Shown: positions 35,129-43,148 of the stretch, in pieces
How positions within the stretch are numbered: the stretch's first letter is position 1
Layout of the letters: the number at the start of each line of letters is the position of its first letter
DNA from: Blastopirellula retiformator
GTDB taxonomy: Bacteria > Planctomycetota > Planctomycetia > Pirellulales > Pirellulaceae
Direction: 5' to 3'
DNA length: 64,000 bases
Assembly (NCBI RefSeq): GCF_007859755.1
Contig: NZ_SJPF01000004.1
Location: 620,894-684,893 of the forward strand
The notes under the pieces: model-generated
What the model was told of the DNA's origin: nothing
Seen by the model: the letters and a program-made list of their open reading frames with translations, nothing else
The model's database searches: none
Translations under genes and position numbers: made by a program

Positions 35129-36690
35129 TGATAACTCCATGTTTCACTTAGGTAATCGGATCCATCCTTCAGGCAGGCGCGAATTTCCGGGTTCGCCCCA
35201 GGCTTGCTGGCCGTGGTAAAGGTCGCCACAAACCGGTCCCCTTGCTGGACCACTTCGCTACGACTGGTGAGCGGTAGCTCCGTCTCAATCATGAGTTCGG
35301 GCTTCGCGTCCGGCTTAACGCCCGTAAAGGACAACGTGAACGTCACGTCGCCATTTTCCTGACGCTCGATATGCGAGTCGGCGACCTTCGCTCCCACATG
35401 CTCCGGCGGATCGCCGGGACCATATTCAATGGAGTAAGCCAACTCAATCACATCGCCGCATCGTATCGGCTGTTCCGGCGTCCAAAAAGAAGCCAGATTA
35501 TCGATCCATTCGCCCGGCGACTCGATTTCCAACAGTTCCACACGTCCTGCCGGAAACGCCCCCTTTGGACGTATCCAAACGGTGGGTCGTCGATGATAGT
35601 TCGCCTCGGCGTCGTTATAATTTTTTACGTCCCGGTCGCGCTGCAGCAGACCAAAGCCCTTCACTCCAGGCAAGTAAAACGCAGAGAGTCGGGTTGCGTC
35701 GGGATTACGCACCGGCCGAAATAACCATTCGCCGGTCACCGACTCGGCCAGCAATCCGTCCGAGTCATGCACTTCAGGACGGAATTCTTGTCCCTCGGCC
35801 GCCGGCTGACCATCGCCCCACGTCCACATGCTGGTGATCGGGGCGACGCCCAACTTCTCAATTTCGTTCCGCGCGAGCAGACGCGCCCGCACTTCGATCT
35901 TGGTCCAATCGCCGGGGGTGACTTTAAACTGGTACAGGCCGGTCACGCTCTTGCTGTCGAGCCACGCGTAAACGGTTGCCGTTTTGTTGTTGGTTGGTTT
36001 CACTAACCAGAACTCGCGAAAGACCGGGAACTCTTCCCCCTTGGGCGAGCCGCAGTCAATCGCCAGGCCGCGCGTCGATGCGCCATACACCGTATCGGCC
36101 GCGACCGCTCGGAAGTAACTAGCGCCCAAAAAGGCGATCACTTCCGACATCGGCTTGCCTGCTTCCAAGTGATTCCACAACCGGAAGCCGGCGTAACCAA
36201 TCGGATCGCCTTGCAAGTGATTCGGATCGATGACGCCCTGGTGGTATTCGTACAGGCTTGTATCAAATTCAAGCGGCTCAGCTTCGGCATCCGGCTTTTG
36301 AAATTCGTTCAACCGGACGCATTCGCGGAAGATATAGCCCGGGTGGAAGAAGTCGAGTCGCCAGTCGGTTAGACTGTCGGCCCACTGCTTCTTATCAGGA
36401 TCAAAGACAATCTTGCGGTAGCCGTCGTAGCCCAACTCGGCCAGCGGTCCGTAGTTGACCAGCGGGTAAGCGTCTTGGCCAAAGGTGCGCGGCTGGATCT
36501 GCTCCCATAACGCTTGGAAGCGGGGCGAAACGTCGGCCGCTTCCCCGGCGCCAAGGCCGAACAAACGTTGTTCGCCGCGGGCCTGGCTTTGGCAAAACGC
36601 GATCGCCAGCAACGCCAACAGGCATTGGCCGCCAAGCCGCCAACGGGGGCGGAACGCGCGTTTTTCAAGTTTTGTTAGATGAGAGATCAT
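35116..36690 (-). CDS. opgG: periplasmic glucan biosynthesis protein OpgG/MdoG
   Basis: The chosen ATG (36688-36690) follows a perfect AGGAG five bases upstream and gives 524 residues; a longer frame lacks this. An N-terminal signal region (GGQCLLALLAIAFCQSQARG) leads to the OpgG beta-sandwich. Landmarks are AYPLVNYGPLAELGYDGYRKIVF, LDFFHPGYIF, PIGYAGFRLWNHL, VIAFLGASYFRAV, YGASTRGLAID and EFPVFREFWL. OpgG acts in the periplasm on nascent beta-glucan, with a role in branching or release. The length is close to the E. coli protein. It is the first gene of the opgG-unknown-opgH operon. Confidence 0.92.
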   Translation of the reverse strand: MISHLTKLEKRAFRPRWRLGGQCLLALLAIAFCQSQARGEQRLFGLGAGEAADVSPRFQALWEQIQPRTFGQDAYPLVNYGPLAELGYDGYRKIVFDPDKKQWADSLTDWRLDFFHPGYIFRECVRLNEFQKPDAEAEPLEFDTSLYEYHQGVIDPNHLQGDPIGYAGFRLWNHLEAGKPMSEVIAFLGASYFRAVAADTVYGASTRGLAIDCGSPKGEEFPVFREFWLVKPTNNKTATVYAWLDSKSVTGLYQFKVTPGDWTKIEVRARLLARNEIEKLGVAPITSMWTWGDGQPAAEGQEFRPEVHDSDGLLAESVTGEWLFRPVRNPDATRLSAFYLPGVKGFGLLQRDRDVKNYNDAEANYHRRPTVWIRPKGAFPAGRVELLEIESPGEWIDNLASFWTPEQPIRCGDVIELAYSIEYGPGDPPEHVGAKVADSHIERQENGDVTFTLSFTGVKPDAKPELMIETELPLTSRSEVVQQGDRFVATFTTASKPGANPEIRACLKDGSDYLSETWSYQCQP

Positions 36691-37078
36691 GGAAACTCCT
36701 CTGTTCCTGAGAGTTCGCCGCTCATAGTGCAAGAGTCGTGCCACAAATGATTCTACATGACCTGTATGAAGAGGCTTACGGGACGAAATTGAATACGGGT
36801 CGCGGAAAAATAGGAACGTTTCGTATCAGTAGGATTTAGTTTTTCGACAATGGCCCCGGCAATCCCATAGAGTGCCGTTTAACGGCATTTGTATGAACGG
36901 TTACTCTTTTTCTGCTATTCTGTACTCTTCCCGGGCCGCTCCCCCGAATTAACCGCGAATTCACCAAGCGCAACTGCTTGCTGATCTGCCAGCTGGCGTC
37001 CTAACAACCACGCCGATTAGGAAACGAGCAACAGCTAGCGAAGATAGTGAGCAAAACGCAAACAGATGCTTTGATGCC
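36691..37078. other. AT-rich intergenic region upstream of opgG
   Basis: Nearly 400 bp with no gene. It is visibly AT-richer than its surroundings and should carry the opgG promoter (minus strand). A small GTGCCGT-ttaACGGCAT hairpin is near 36870. No repeat from elsewhere in the window occurs before the family A element at 37079. Confidence 0.4.
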
Positions 37079-37233
37079 TAGCAGTCCGTTGATTTTCTCG
37101 ATGGACTGCGTGATCGCAGGGATGCGATCCCAAAATAGCGACGTAAGTCGTTATTTTGGGAGCCGCGAAGAGCTACGCTCTGAGCCTGGCGAGGTTGGAA
37201 AATGCCACGATGGCATTTTTCAACAGGCAGCTA
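37079..37233 (-). repeat. dispersed repeat family A, full copy, inverted
   Basis: This is the reverse complement of the 24559-24712 repeat with scattered substitutions; it keeps all four hairpin modules in order. Its edges are TAGCAGTCC (37079) and GGCAGCTA (37233), so both termini begin TAGC when read inward. An open frame reading into the oxidoreductase gene crosses it, which explains a spurious 85-codon N-terminal extension. Confidence 0.88.
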
Positions 37234-37301
37234 CCCGACTTACTCCCTCCCAAATCTACCTCACGCTGCGGCGCCAACTGCCCCAACCCAAGACCTCAAC
37301 C

Positions 37302-39161
37302 ATGCTCCGACTTTTTCGACTTAACCTGCTTGTTGCTTTTCTGCTCACCCTCAGTGGCGTCGCCGCCGCAGAACAGAAAACGCCACAGTCCGATGTCGTC
37401 ATATACGGCGCAACCCCGTCCGGAATCGCCGCCGCCATCTCGGCCGGGCGTGCCGGAAAATCGGTTCTGCTGATTGAACCAACCGCGCGACCTGGTGGGC
37501 TGGTGACCAATGGACTTACGCATCCCGACTTCCACTGCTTTGAGGCGCTGACCGGGGCTTACAAAGAGTTCACAGGTCGCGTCTTGGCCTACTACACCGA
37601 GAAGTACGGCGCCGACTCGCCGCAGGTCAAAACTTCGCTGCAGGGTACCCATGGCGAACCGAAAGTGAACCTGCTCGTCTACCGACAGATGCTGGATGAG
37701 ATCCCCGGCGTTAAGCTTTTGACCGAGTACCGACTCGACCAGGTTGACGTGGGTGATGACCACCAGATTCGCTCGATCACCCTCCATGGTCCCCAAGACC
37801 AACCGCTGACCGCCGTCGGCAAGATCTTCATCGACGGCTCCTACGAAGGGGACCTGATGGCCGCCGCCGGCGTGCCGTTCGCCGTCGGTCGCGAAGCGAA
37901 GTCGGAGTATGGCGAGTCGTTGGCGCCTGCCGAAGCGGACGATTGCGTCCAAGGATACAACTTCCGGCTTACCTTCACCGACCAGCCGCAGAACCGGGTC
38001 TATCCCGAGAAGCCGGAGGGCTACAACCGCGAAGACTTTCTGCCGCTGCTCAAGCTGTTGGAAAGCGGCAAGCTAACCGGGGCGATGCACCGGATGACCA
38101 ACGGGCACACCACCAAAGCGATTTACAAAGTCCAAGACCCCAACCTGCCCAACGGCAAGTTCGACATCAACGACATGTCGCGGGGCGTTGTCCGACTGTC
38201 GCTGCCGCAGATCAACAACGCCTGGCCGACCGGCGATCCACAGACTCGCGACGAGATCTTCGCCGCCCACGTCCGGCACAACGTCGGCATGCTCTACTTC
38301 CTGCAAAACGACAGCGAAGTGCCGGCCGAGATTCAAGAGAATGCCCGCGAGTTCGGCCTCTGCCGTGACGAGTTTGTCGAGAACGACCATCTGCCGGTAC
38401 AGCTTTATGTCCGGGAAGCCCGGCGGATGAAAGGGTCGCAGGTCTTCACCCAGGATTACGTCAGCCAGGCAGGAGACGACGTCCGGGCTCGCTTTGCCCC
38501 CGACGCGATTGCGATGGGGGACTATGGTCCCAACTGCCACGGCGCCGATCACGAAGGTCCGACGATCGGCGGCAAGCATACCGGCGAGTTCTATCAGTTG
38601 GCGGCCCCGTATCAAATTCCGTATGGCGTGATCACGCCGCAGCAGCATCCGAATTTGCTGGTCCCCTGTGCGATCTCGTCGTCGCATGTCGGATTCTGCG
38701 CGTTGCGGCTCGAACCGATCTGGGCCTCGCTCGGCGAAGCGGCCGGCGTCGCCGCTGCGATCGCGATTGATGAAGAGAAAGGGGTCCAAGCCGTCGAGCC
38801 AGCTGCGATTCGCAATCAGTTGCATGCCGCCGGCGCCGCGACCATCTATGTCACCGACATTCCGCGCGAACATCCCGACTTCGTCGCCGTACAGTGGTGG
38901 GGAGCGCTGGGCGGCTTGCATGGTTTGCAGTCGATTCCAGCCGACCAATACGGCAAGCGCGGAAAACACCTGCGGGGACAGTATTACCATGCATTCCCCC
39001 GGCACTCGGCTGAGTTGGATCAACCGCTGGACGATTCGGTGAAGGCTGCCTGGCTGGCGATCGCCGCCAAGAACCAGATCAGCGGCGAAGCGCTGTCGGC
39101 GGCCGCCACGCGCGGGGATTTTATCCGATCCGCCTACCGGATTGCCCACGACGGCCAGTAA
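37302..39161 (+). CDS. exported FAD-dependent oxidoreductase
   Basis: The start at 37302 (MLRLFRLNLLVAFLLTLSG) opens with a signal peptide; the upstream frame is repeat sequence and is rejected. The 619-residue protein has the FAD-binding start DVVIYGATPSGIAAAISAGRAG, with Thr-Pro inside the dinucleotide loop. LLIEPTARPGGLVTNGL, IDGSYEGDLMAAAGV and LEPIWASLGEAAGVAAA follow. This pattern belongs to the FAD_oxidored family seen widely in PVC bacteria, periplasmic and of unknown substrate. Nothing nearby suggests a pathway; the next gene, an ExbD, is 153 bp away. Confidence 0.88.
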   Translation: MLRLFRLNLLVAFLLTLSGVAAAEQKTPQSDVVIYGATPSGIAAAISAGRAGKSVLLIEPTARPGGLVTNGLTHPDFHCFEALTGAYKEFTGRVLAYYTEKYGADSPQVKTSLQGTHGEPKVNLLVYRQMLDEIPGVKLLTEYRLDQVDVGDDHQIRSITLHGPQDQPLTAVGKIFIDGSYEGDLMAAAGVPFAVGREAKSEYGESLAPAEADDCVQGYNFRLTFTDQPQNRVYPEKPEGYNREDFLPLLKLLESGKLTGAMHRMTNGHTTKAIYKVQDPNLPNGKFDINDMSRGVVRLSLPQINNAWPTGDPQTRDEIFAAHVRHNVGMLYFLQNDSEVPAEIQENAREFGLCRDEFVENDHLPVQLYVREARRMKGSQVFTQDYVSQAGDDVRARFAPDAIAMGDYGPNCHGADHEGPTIGGKHTGEFYQLAAPYQIPYGVITPQQHPNLLVPCAISSSHVGFCALRLEPIWASLGEAAGVAAAIAIDEEKGVQAVEPAAIRNQLHAAGAATIYVTDIPREHPDFVAVQWWGALGGLHGLQSIPADQYGKRGKHLRGQYYHAFPRHSAELDQPLDDSVKAAWLAIAAKNQISGEALSAAATRGDFIRSAYRIAHDGQ

Positions 39162-39231
39162 GGGACGTTATTTCCGCGAAAGCGAATATCTTTCCTCGAT
39201 CAGTCTTCACAAAACCTTGCTCATTCGGGAG

Positions 39232-39252
39232 CCTGTTGCGACAATCAACAGG
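39232..39252. repeat. short hairpin upstream of exbD
   Basis: CCTGTTG-cgacaat-CAACAGG forms a perfect 7-bp stem between the oxidoreductase stop and the exbD start. There is no T-run after it, so it is more likely an operator or RNA structure than a terminator. Confidence 0.35.
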
Positions 39253-39314
39253 ATCCCATTTGCGCGGATCGATCCAACCTTTGCGCCCCACCAAATCGCA
39301 GTAGTCGCTCGCCC

Positions 39315-39737
39315 ATGGCGGTTAAAGTCAAAAAAAGCAACGCTCTGCTGGCGTTGAACATTACGCCGCTGATCGATGTCGTCTTCCTGCTGCTCGTCTT
39401 CTTTATGGTGATGACGCGGTTTGACGAAGAGGACTACAAACTGGATGTGGCGCTGCCGACCGCCAGCGAGGCCCAGCCGCTGATCGCTCAGCCGCGCGAG
39501 CTGATCATCAACGTCAACGCCGACGGCAAGTATCACGTGCAGGGCGATTTTGTGTCGCTGGAGCGGTTGGAAGAGATGTTGCAGCAAGCCGCCGCCAACA
39601 ATCCCGATGCGGCGGTGATCATCCGGGCCGACCGTCGCTGCCGGCTGGAATTTCCGGTCAGCGTGATGAACGCATGTAATAAGGTCCACCTGACGAATTA
39701 TTCGTTAACCACGTCCGCGCCGGAGCGCATCGACTAG
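39315..39737 (+). CDS. ExbD/TolR family biopolymer transport protein
   Basis: The protein has 140 residues. A short cytoplasmic start leads to the canonical helix LNITPLIDVVFLLLVFFMV with the proton-carrying Asp in PLIDV. A small periplasmic domain follows (LIINVNADGKYHVQGDFVSLERLEEML, AVIIRADRRCRLEF). ExbD works with an ExbB ring to energise a TonB-like partner. No ExbB gene adjoins it; the nearest in the window is the zinc-ribbon type at 4248, which has its own partners. The next gene starts 5 bp after the stop and looks like the energised partner. Confidence 0.92.
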   Translation: MAVKVKKSNALLALNITPLIDVVFLLLVFFMVMTRFDEEDYKLDVALPTASEAQPLIAQPRELIINVNADGKYHVQGDFVSLERLEEMLQQAAANNPDAAVIIRADRRCRLEFPVSVMNACNKVHLTNYSLTTSAPERID

Positions 39738-39742
39738 CACAG

Positions 39743-42700
39743 ATGGCCGAACCGAAACGTTCCAATTCGCCGCGCCGCGAACCGAACTCCTGGGAAGAGC
39801 GGAGTTGGCCGGTCTATGGTTCGTTGGCACTGTTGGCCGGCTATTACGGCGCCGTCAGTCTGGCGCTGTTCGATTGGGACCACCCGCAGTGGTACTTCAA
39901 CGCCAAGTTCTACATGGCCCTGGCCCCGCTGATGCTGCTGCTCGGCTTGGGTCTGGTCAAGTTCTCGGAACAGCGGGCCGTCCGCCGCGGCATCCAGCTG
40001 TCAATCATCCTCAGCCTGATCCTGCACCTGAGCTTCTTCGTGGGCATGGTGGCGCTCGATCTGGTGAGCGTCCCGCAAGGGGAAGACGCCGTCGCCAACC
40101 GCCGCCAGCCGCGACGCGACCCGGTGATCCTGCCTGACTACCATCCATCGCAGTGGGATTCGACCAACGAGTCGCAGCAAGATTTCGAACGTCCCGTCGA
40201 AGCGGAAGAAACGCAGCCTGACCAAAAACAGGTCGAGCGCAAACAGATTGATCCCCAACAGCCAAGTCGCGAGGATCAACCGACCGTCGATCCAGAAATG
40301 CAGCGCCAGGCGACTCCCAACACGCCGACGAAGGTCGCGCGAAAAGAACAAACGCCGGCCGAGACGCTCGAGCAAATGCCGTCAAAGCTGAGCCGCAATT
40401 CGGTCGAAATGCAACGCCGCGAGCAACAGCCGGAGCAGATCGAGGTGCAGCGGCAAACCGATCCGCAGCAACCGCAAACCTCAGCCGCCGTCGCCGAACT
40501 CGCGCGTCAGCAGAACTCGGCCACGCAGTCGCGGCAGGAAAGCCAGGTCGAAGCGGCCGCGTCGACCGCCGCCCAAATGAATCGCCGCGACACGTCGCAG
40601 CAGCAACCGCAACTCGCCGCGGCCAATGCTCCGCTCCAGCGGCAGTCGGCCGAACCGACGTTGTCGGCGACCGCCCAATCGCCCGCCGTACAGCGAATGT
40701 CCGACCAGCAAGTCGCTCCGGCGGCGCAGCAAACGGCCAGCGCGCGGCAAAGCGCCGCCCAGGCCGCGTCGAGCCCGCAGCAGTCGCAGGTCGCCTCGGC
40801 CAATAGCGCCGCCGCACTGCAGAACCCGACGATGTCGCGGGCCGATTCCGCCTCGTCGACGGCCAGTCAAATCGCCCCCGCTTCCGCCGCACAGATCGCC
40901 AAATCGAGCGCCGCCCAAGCGACGCCTACGGCGACCCTGTTCGCCGAACAAATTGATTACGCCGCCGAAGCTGGTTCCCGCAACCCGAGTCAACTGTCGA
41001 GCGCCTCGACCAACATCGGCCGCAGTTCCGCGGGCGCTGGCGCCGGTGACGATGGCGCCGCCGGCGAAATGCAGGGCGGCATCGAACTGGGCGTGGTGCG
41101 CATCGCCGCCAATGGGTCGTTGCGCCGCGCATCAAGCGCCGGCGCTCCTTCGCTGCAATCGGCGATCAGCGGCGGATCGTCCGGCGGACAAGCCAACGGA
41201 ATGTCGGGACGCTCTGGCAGTGGACTTTCGCCCAGCGCTTCCGCCTCGCTCGATGGCGATATCGCTGGCGCCGGCATGCGTGCGGCCAATGGCAGCGGAA
41301 ACGCCGATGGACCGCAACTCGCCTCGGGCACAAGTGGCGGCATGACCGAACTTGGTCGACGTTCCGCTTCCGGCATCCCCGGCGGCTCGGCCAAGGGATC
41401 GGCGGATGGCGTCGCCGGCGGCCTGGGCACATCGGGATTGGCGAGCGGCTCAATCGGCGCCCGCGCTGGAAGCGGCGATGATGGAGCAGGCAACTCGCTT
41501 GCGGCCGCGGCGTCTTCGGGCGGATCGGCCTTTGGCCGCAGCGGCGGCAGCGGCGGCGGCCCCAGCACCGTCATGATTGCTGGCGAAGCGCCCGGTATGG
41601 GCGGCGATTCGCTTCGCCGCACGCCAACCGGCGGCGGTTTTGCCGGCGGTTCCTTGGCGCCAGGTTCGGCCGGCCCCAGCATTGAGCGCCGCGGAGCCGG
41701 GATGTCTTCCCTGGTCAAAGCGAACGCCGCCGAAGGCGCCGGCGGTTTGGGCGATCGAGTGTCGCCCAATGTCGGCACGGTCGCTCGGCGTCAAAACAAC
41801 GACACGCCGCAGTTGGCGATTAACATGACGCGATTCCCGGTCCGTGCGTCGCGGTCGGGTCTGCCGCAGATTTCGTCGGCGATCGCCATGCCGACCGAAG
41901 CGTTCCGTCGCCGCATGATGCGGGAAGAAGGAGCGGAGGGCGCCGATGGACCTTCGCCCGAAGTTCGGGAAGCGATTGAACGCGGCCTGGCCTTTCTGGC
42001 TCGCCATCAGATGCCGGGTGGCAGCTGGAGCCTGCAGAACTTCCCCGACACGCAGCCCGAGGATGCCGCCGCCTATGCCGCCGAACGCTCGAAAATGGAC
42101 TCCGACACCGCCGCCACCGGCTTGGCGCTGCTCGCCTTCTTGGGCGCCGGCTATCATCACCTGGACGACAAGTATCAAAACGAAGTCCGTAAGGGGCTGA
42201 ACTTCCTGGTGGAAAATCAACAGGAGAACGGCGACCTGTATGTGCGGATGGACCAATATTCCAACTCCAACGCGTGGCTCTACAGTCATGGCATCGCGTC
42301 GATCGCCCTCTGCGAGGCGTACGGCATGACGCAAGACGCCAACTTGCGCGAACCGGCGCAAAAGGCGATCAACTTTATCGCCGAGTCGCAAGATACTTCG
42401 GTCGGCGCCTGGCGGTATTTCCCTGGCGTCGGCGGCGACACCTCGGTCAGCGGCTGGATGACGATGGCGCTAAAGAGCGGTCAATTGGCCGGGCTCGAAA
42501 CCTCGCCGCAAACGTTCAATGGCATCGATCGGTGGCTCGCTCGCGCCGCTTACCAGCCCGCCGGCGGCGCGCTGTTCGTCTACAATCCCGACGCGACCGA
42601 CAACAAAGTCCAACGTCATGGACTGTTCCCTTCCAAGACGATGACCGCGGTCGGGCTGCTGATGCGACTCTACCAGGGCTCTAACCGCGAGACCGACGTG

Positions 42701-43033
42701 ATGCAGAAAGGCGCCGAGCATCTGCTGGCCAATCTGCCCGAAACCGGCACCCCGCAATCGCCAGAGCGCGATACCTATTACTGGTATTACGCGACGCAGG
42801 TGATGTTCCACATGAAAGGGGAGTACTGGCAAGCCTGGAACAATCGGTTGGAACCGATGCTAGTCGAGTCGCAACTGACCGACGGTCCGCTGGGCGGCAG
42901 CTGGGATCCCGAGGGAGCGATTCCTGATCGCTGGGGCGAATATGCCGGGCGAATCTACGTCACGACGATGAACTTGCTGTCGCTGGAAGTGCATCATCGC
43001 CATCTTCCGCTCTATGTGGACGCGGCGAAGTAA
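39743..43033 (+). CDS. TonB-like membrane protein with alpha-toroid (prenyltransferase/squalene-oxidase repeat) domain
   Basis: The protein has 1096 residues. Three membrane helices lie within the first 108 residues (last one LSIILSLILHLSFFVGMVAL). A linker of about 600 residues follows, first Gln/Arg-, then Ala/Ser/Gln-, then Gly/Ser-rich. A folded C-terminal domain (about 740-1090) has helical repeats: AIERGLAFLARHQMPGGSW, ATGLALLAFLGAGY, VRKGLNFLVENQQENGDL and GVGGDTSVSGWMTMAL. These are terpenoid-cyclase-fold repeats without the DDTA or DxDD catalytic motif that I can find, so the domain is probably structural or ligand-binding. Membrane anchor, extended linker and outer domain next to exbD recall TonB/TolA. 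That role is inference. The downstream gene is 115 bp away. Confidence 0.82.
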   Translation: MAEPKRSNSPRREPNSWEERSWPVYGSLALLAGYYGAVSLALFDWDHPQWYFNAKFYMALAPLMLLLGLGLVKFSEQRAVRRGIQLSIILSLILHLSFFVGMVALDLVSVPQGEDAVANRRQPRRDPVILPDYHPSQWDSTNESQQDFERPVEAEETQPDQKQVERKQIDPQQPSREDQPTVDPEMQRQATPNTPTKVARKEQTPAETLEQMPSKLSRNSVEMQRREQQPEQIEVQRQTDPQQPQTSAAVAELARQQNSATQSRQESQVEAAASTAAQMNRRDTSQQQPQLAAANAPLQRQSAEPTLSATAQSPAVQRMSDQQVAPAAQQTASARQSAAQAASSPQQSQVASANSAAALQNPTMSRADSASSTASQIAPASAAQIAKSSAAQATPTATLFAEQIDYAAEAGSRNPSQLSSASTNIGRSSAGAGAGDDGAAGEMQGGIELGVVRIAANGSLRRASSAGAPSLQSAISGGSSGGQANGMSGRSGSGLSPSASASLDGDIAGAGMRAANGSGNADGPQLASGTSGGMTELGRRSASGIPGGSAKGSADGVAGGLGTSGLASGSIGARAGSGDDGAGNSLAAAASSGGSAFGRSGGSGGGPSTVMIAGEAPGMGGDSLRRTPTGGGFAGGSLAPGSAGPSIERRGAGMSSLVKANAAEGAGGLGDRVSPNVGTVARRQNNDTPQLAINMTRFPVRASRSGLPQISSAIAMPTEAFRRRMMREEGAEGADGPSPEVREAIERGLAFLARHQMPGGSWSLQNFPDTQPEDAAAYAAERSKMDSDTAATGLALLAFLGAGYHHLDDKYQNEVRKGLNFLVENQQENGDLYVRMDQYSNSNAWLYSHGIASIALCEAYGMTQDANLREPAQKAINFIAESQDTSVGAWRYFPGVGGDTSVSGWMTMALKSGQLAGLETSPQTFNGIDRWLARAAYQPAGGALFVYNPDATDNKVQRHGLFPSKTMTAVGLLMRLYQGSNRETDVMQKGAEHLLANLPETGTPQSPERDTYYWYYATQVMFHMKGEYWQAWNNRLEPMLVESQLTDGPLGGSWDPEGAIPDRWGEYAGRIYVTTMNLLSLEVHHRHLPLYVDAAK

Positions 43034-43148
43034 CATTTCGCGCTTCTTTACGCTTCACGTTTACATCCGACTTTCCTTCCCCGGCCAAATCGGGAAAAAT
43101 CGCAGGTTCAGCGGTCCACTGGAGGAACGACCACACGGGAGCAATGCG

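Noticed and set aside
37047-37301. 85-codon N-terminal extension of the FAD oxidoreductase
   Set aside because: It reads through the inverted family A repeat. The signal peptide starts at 37302.
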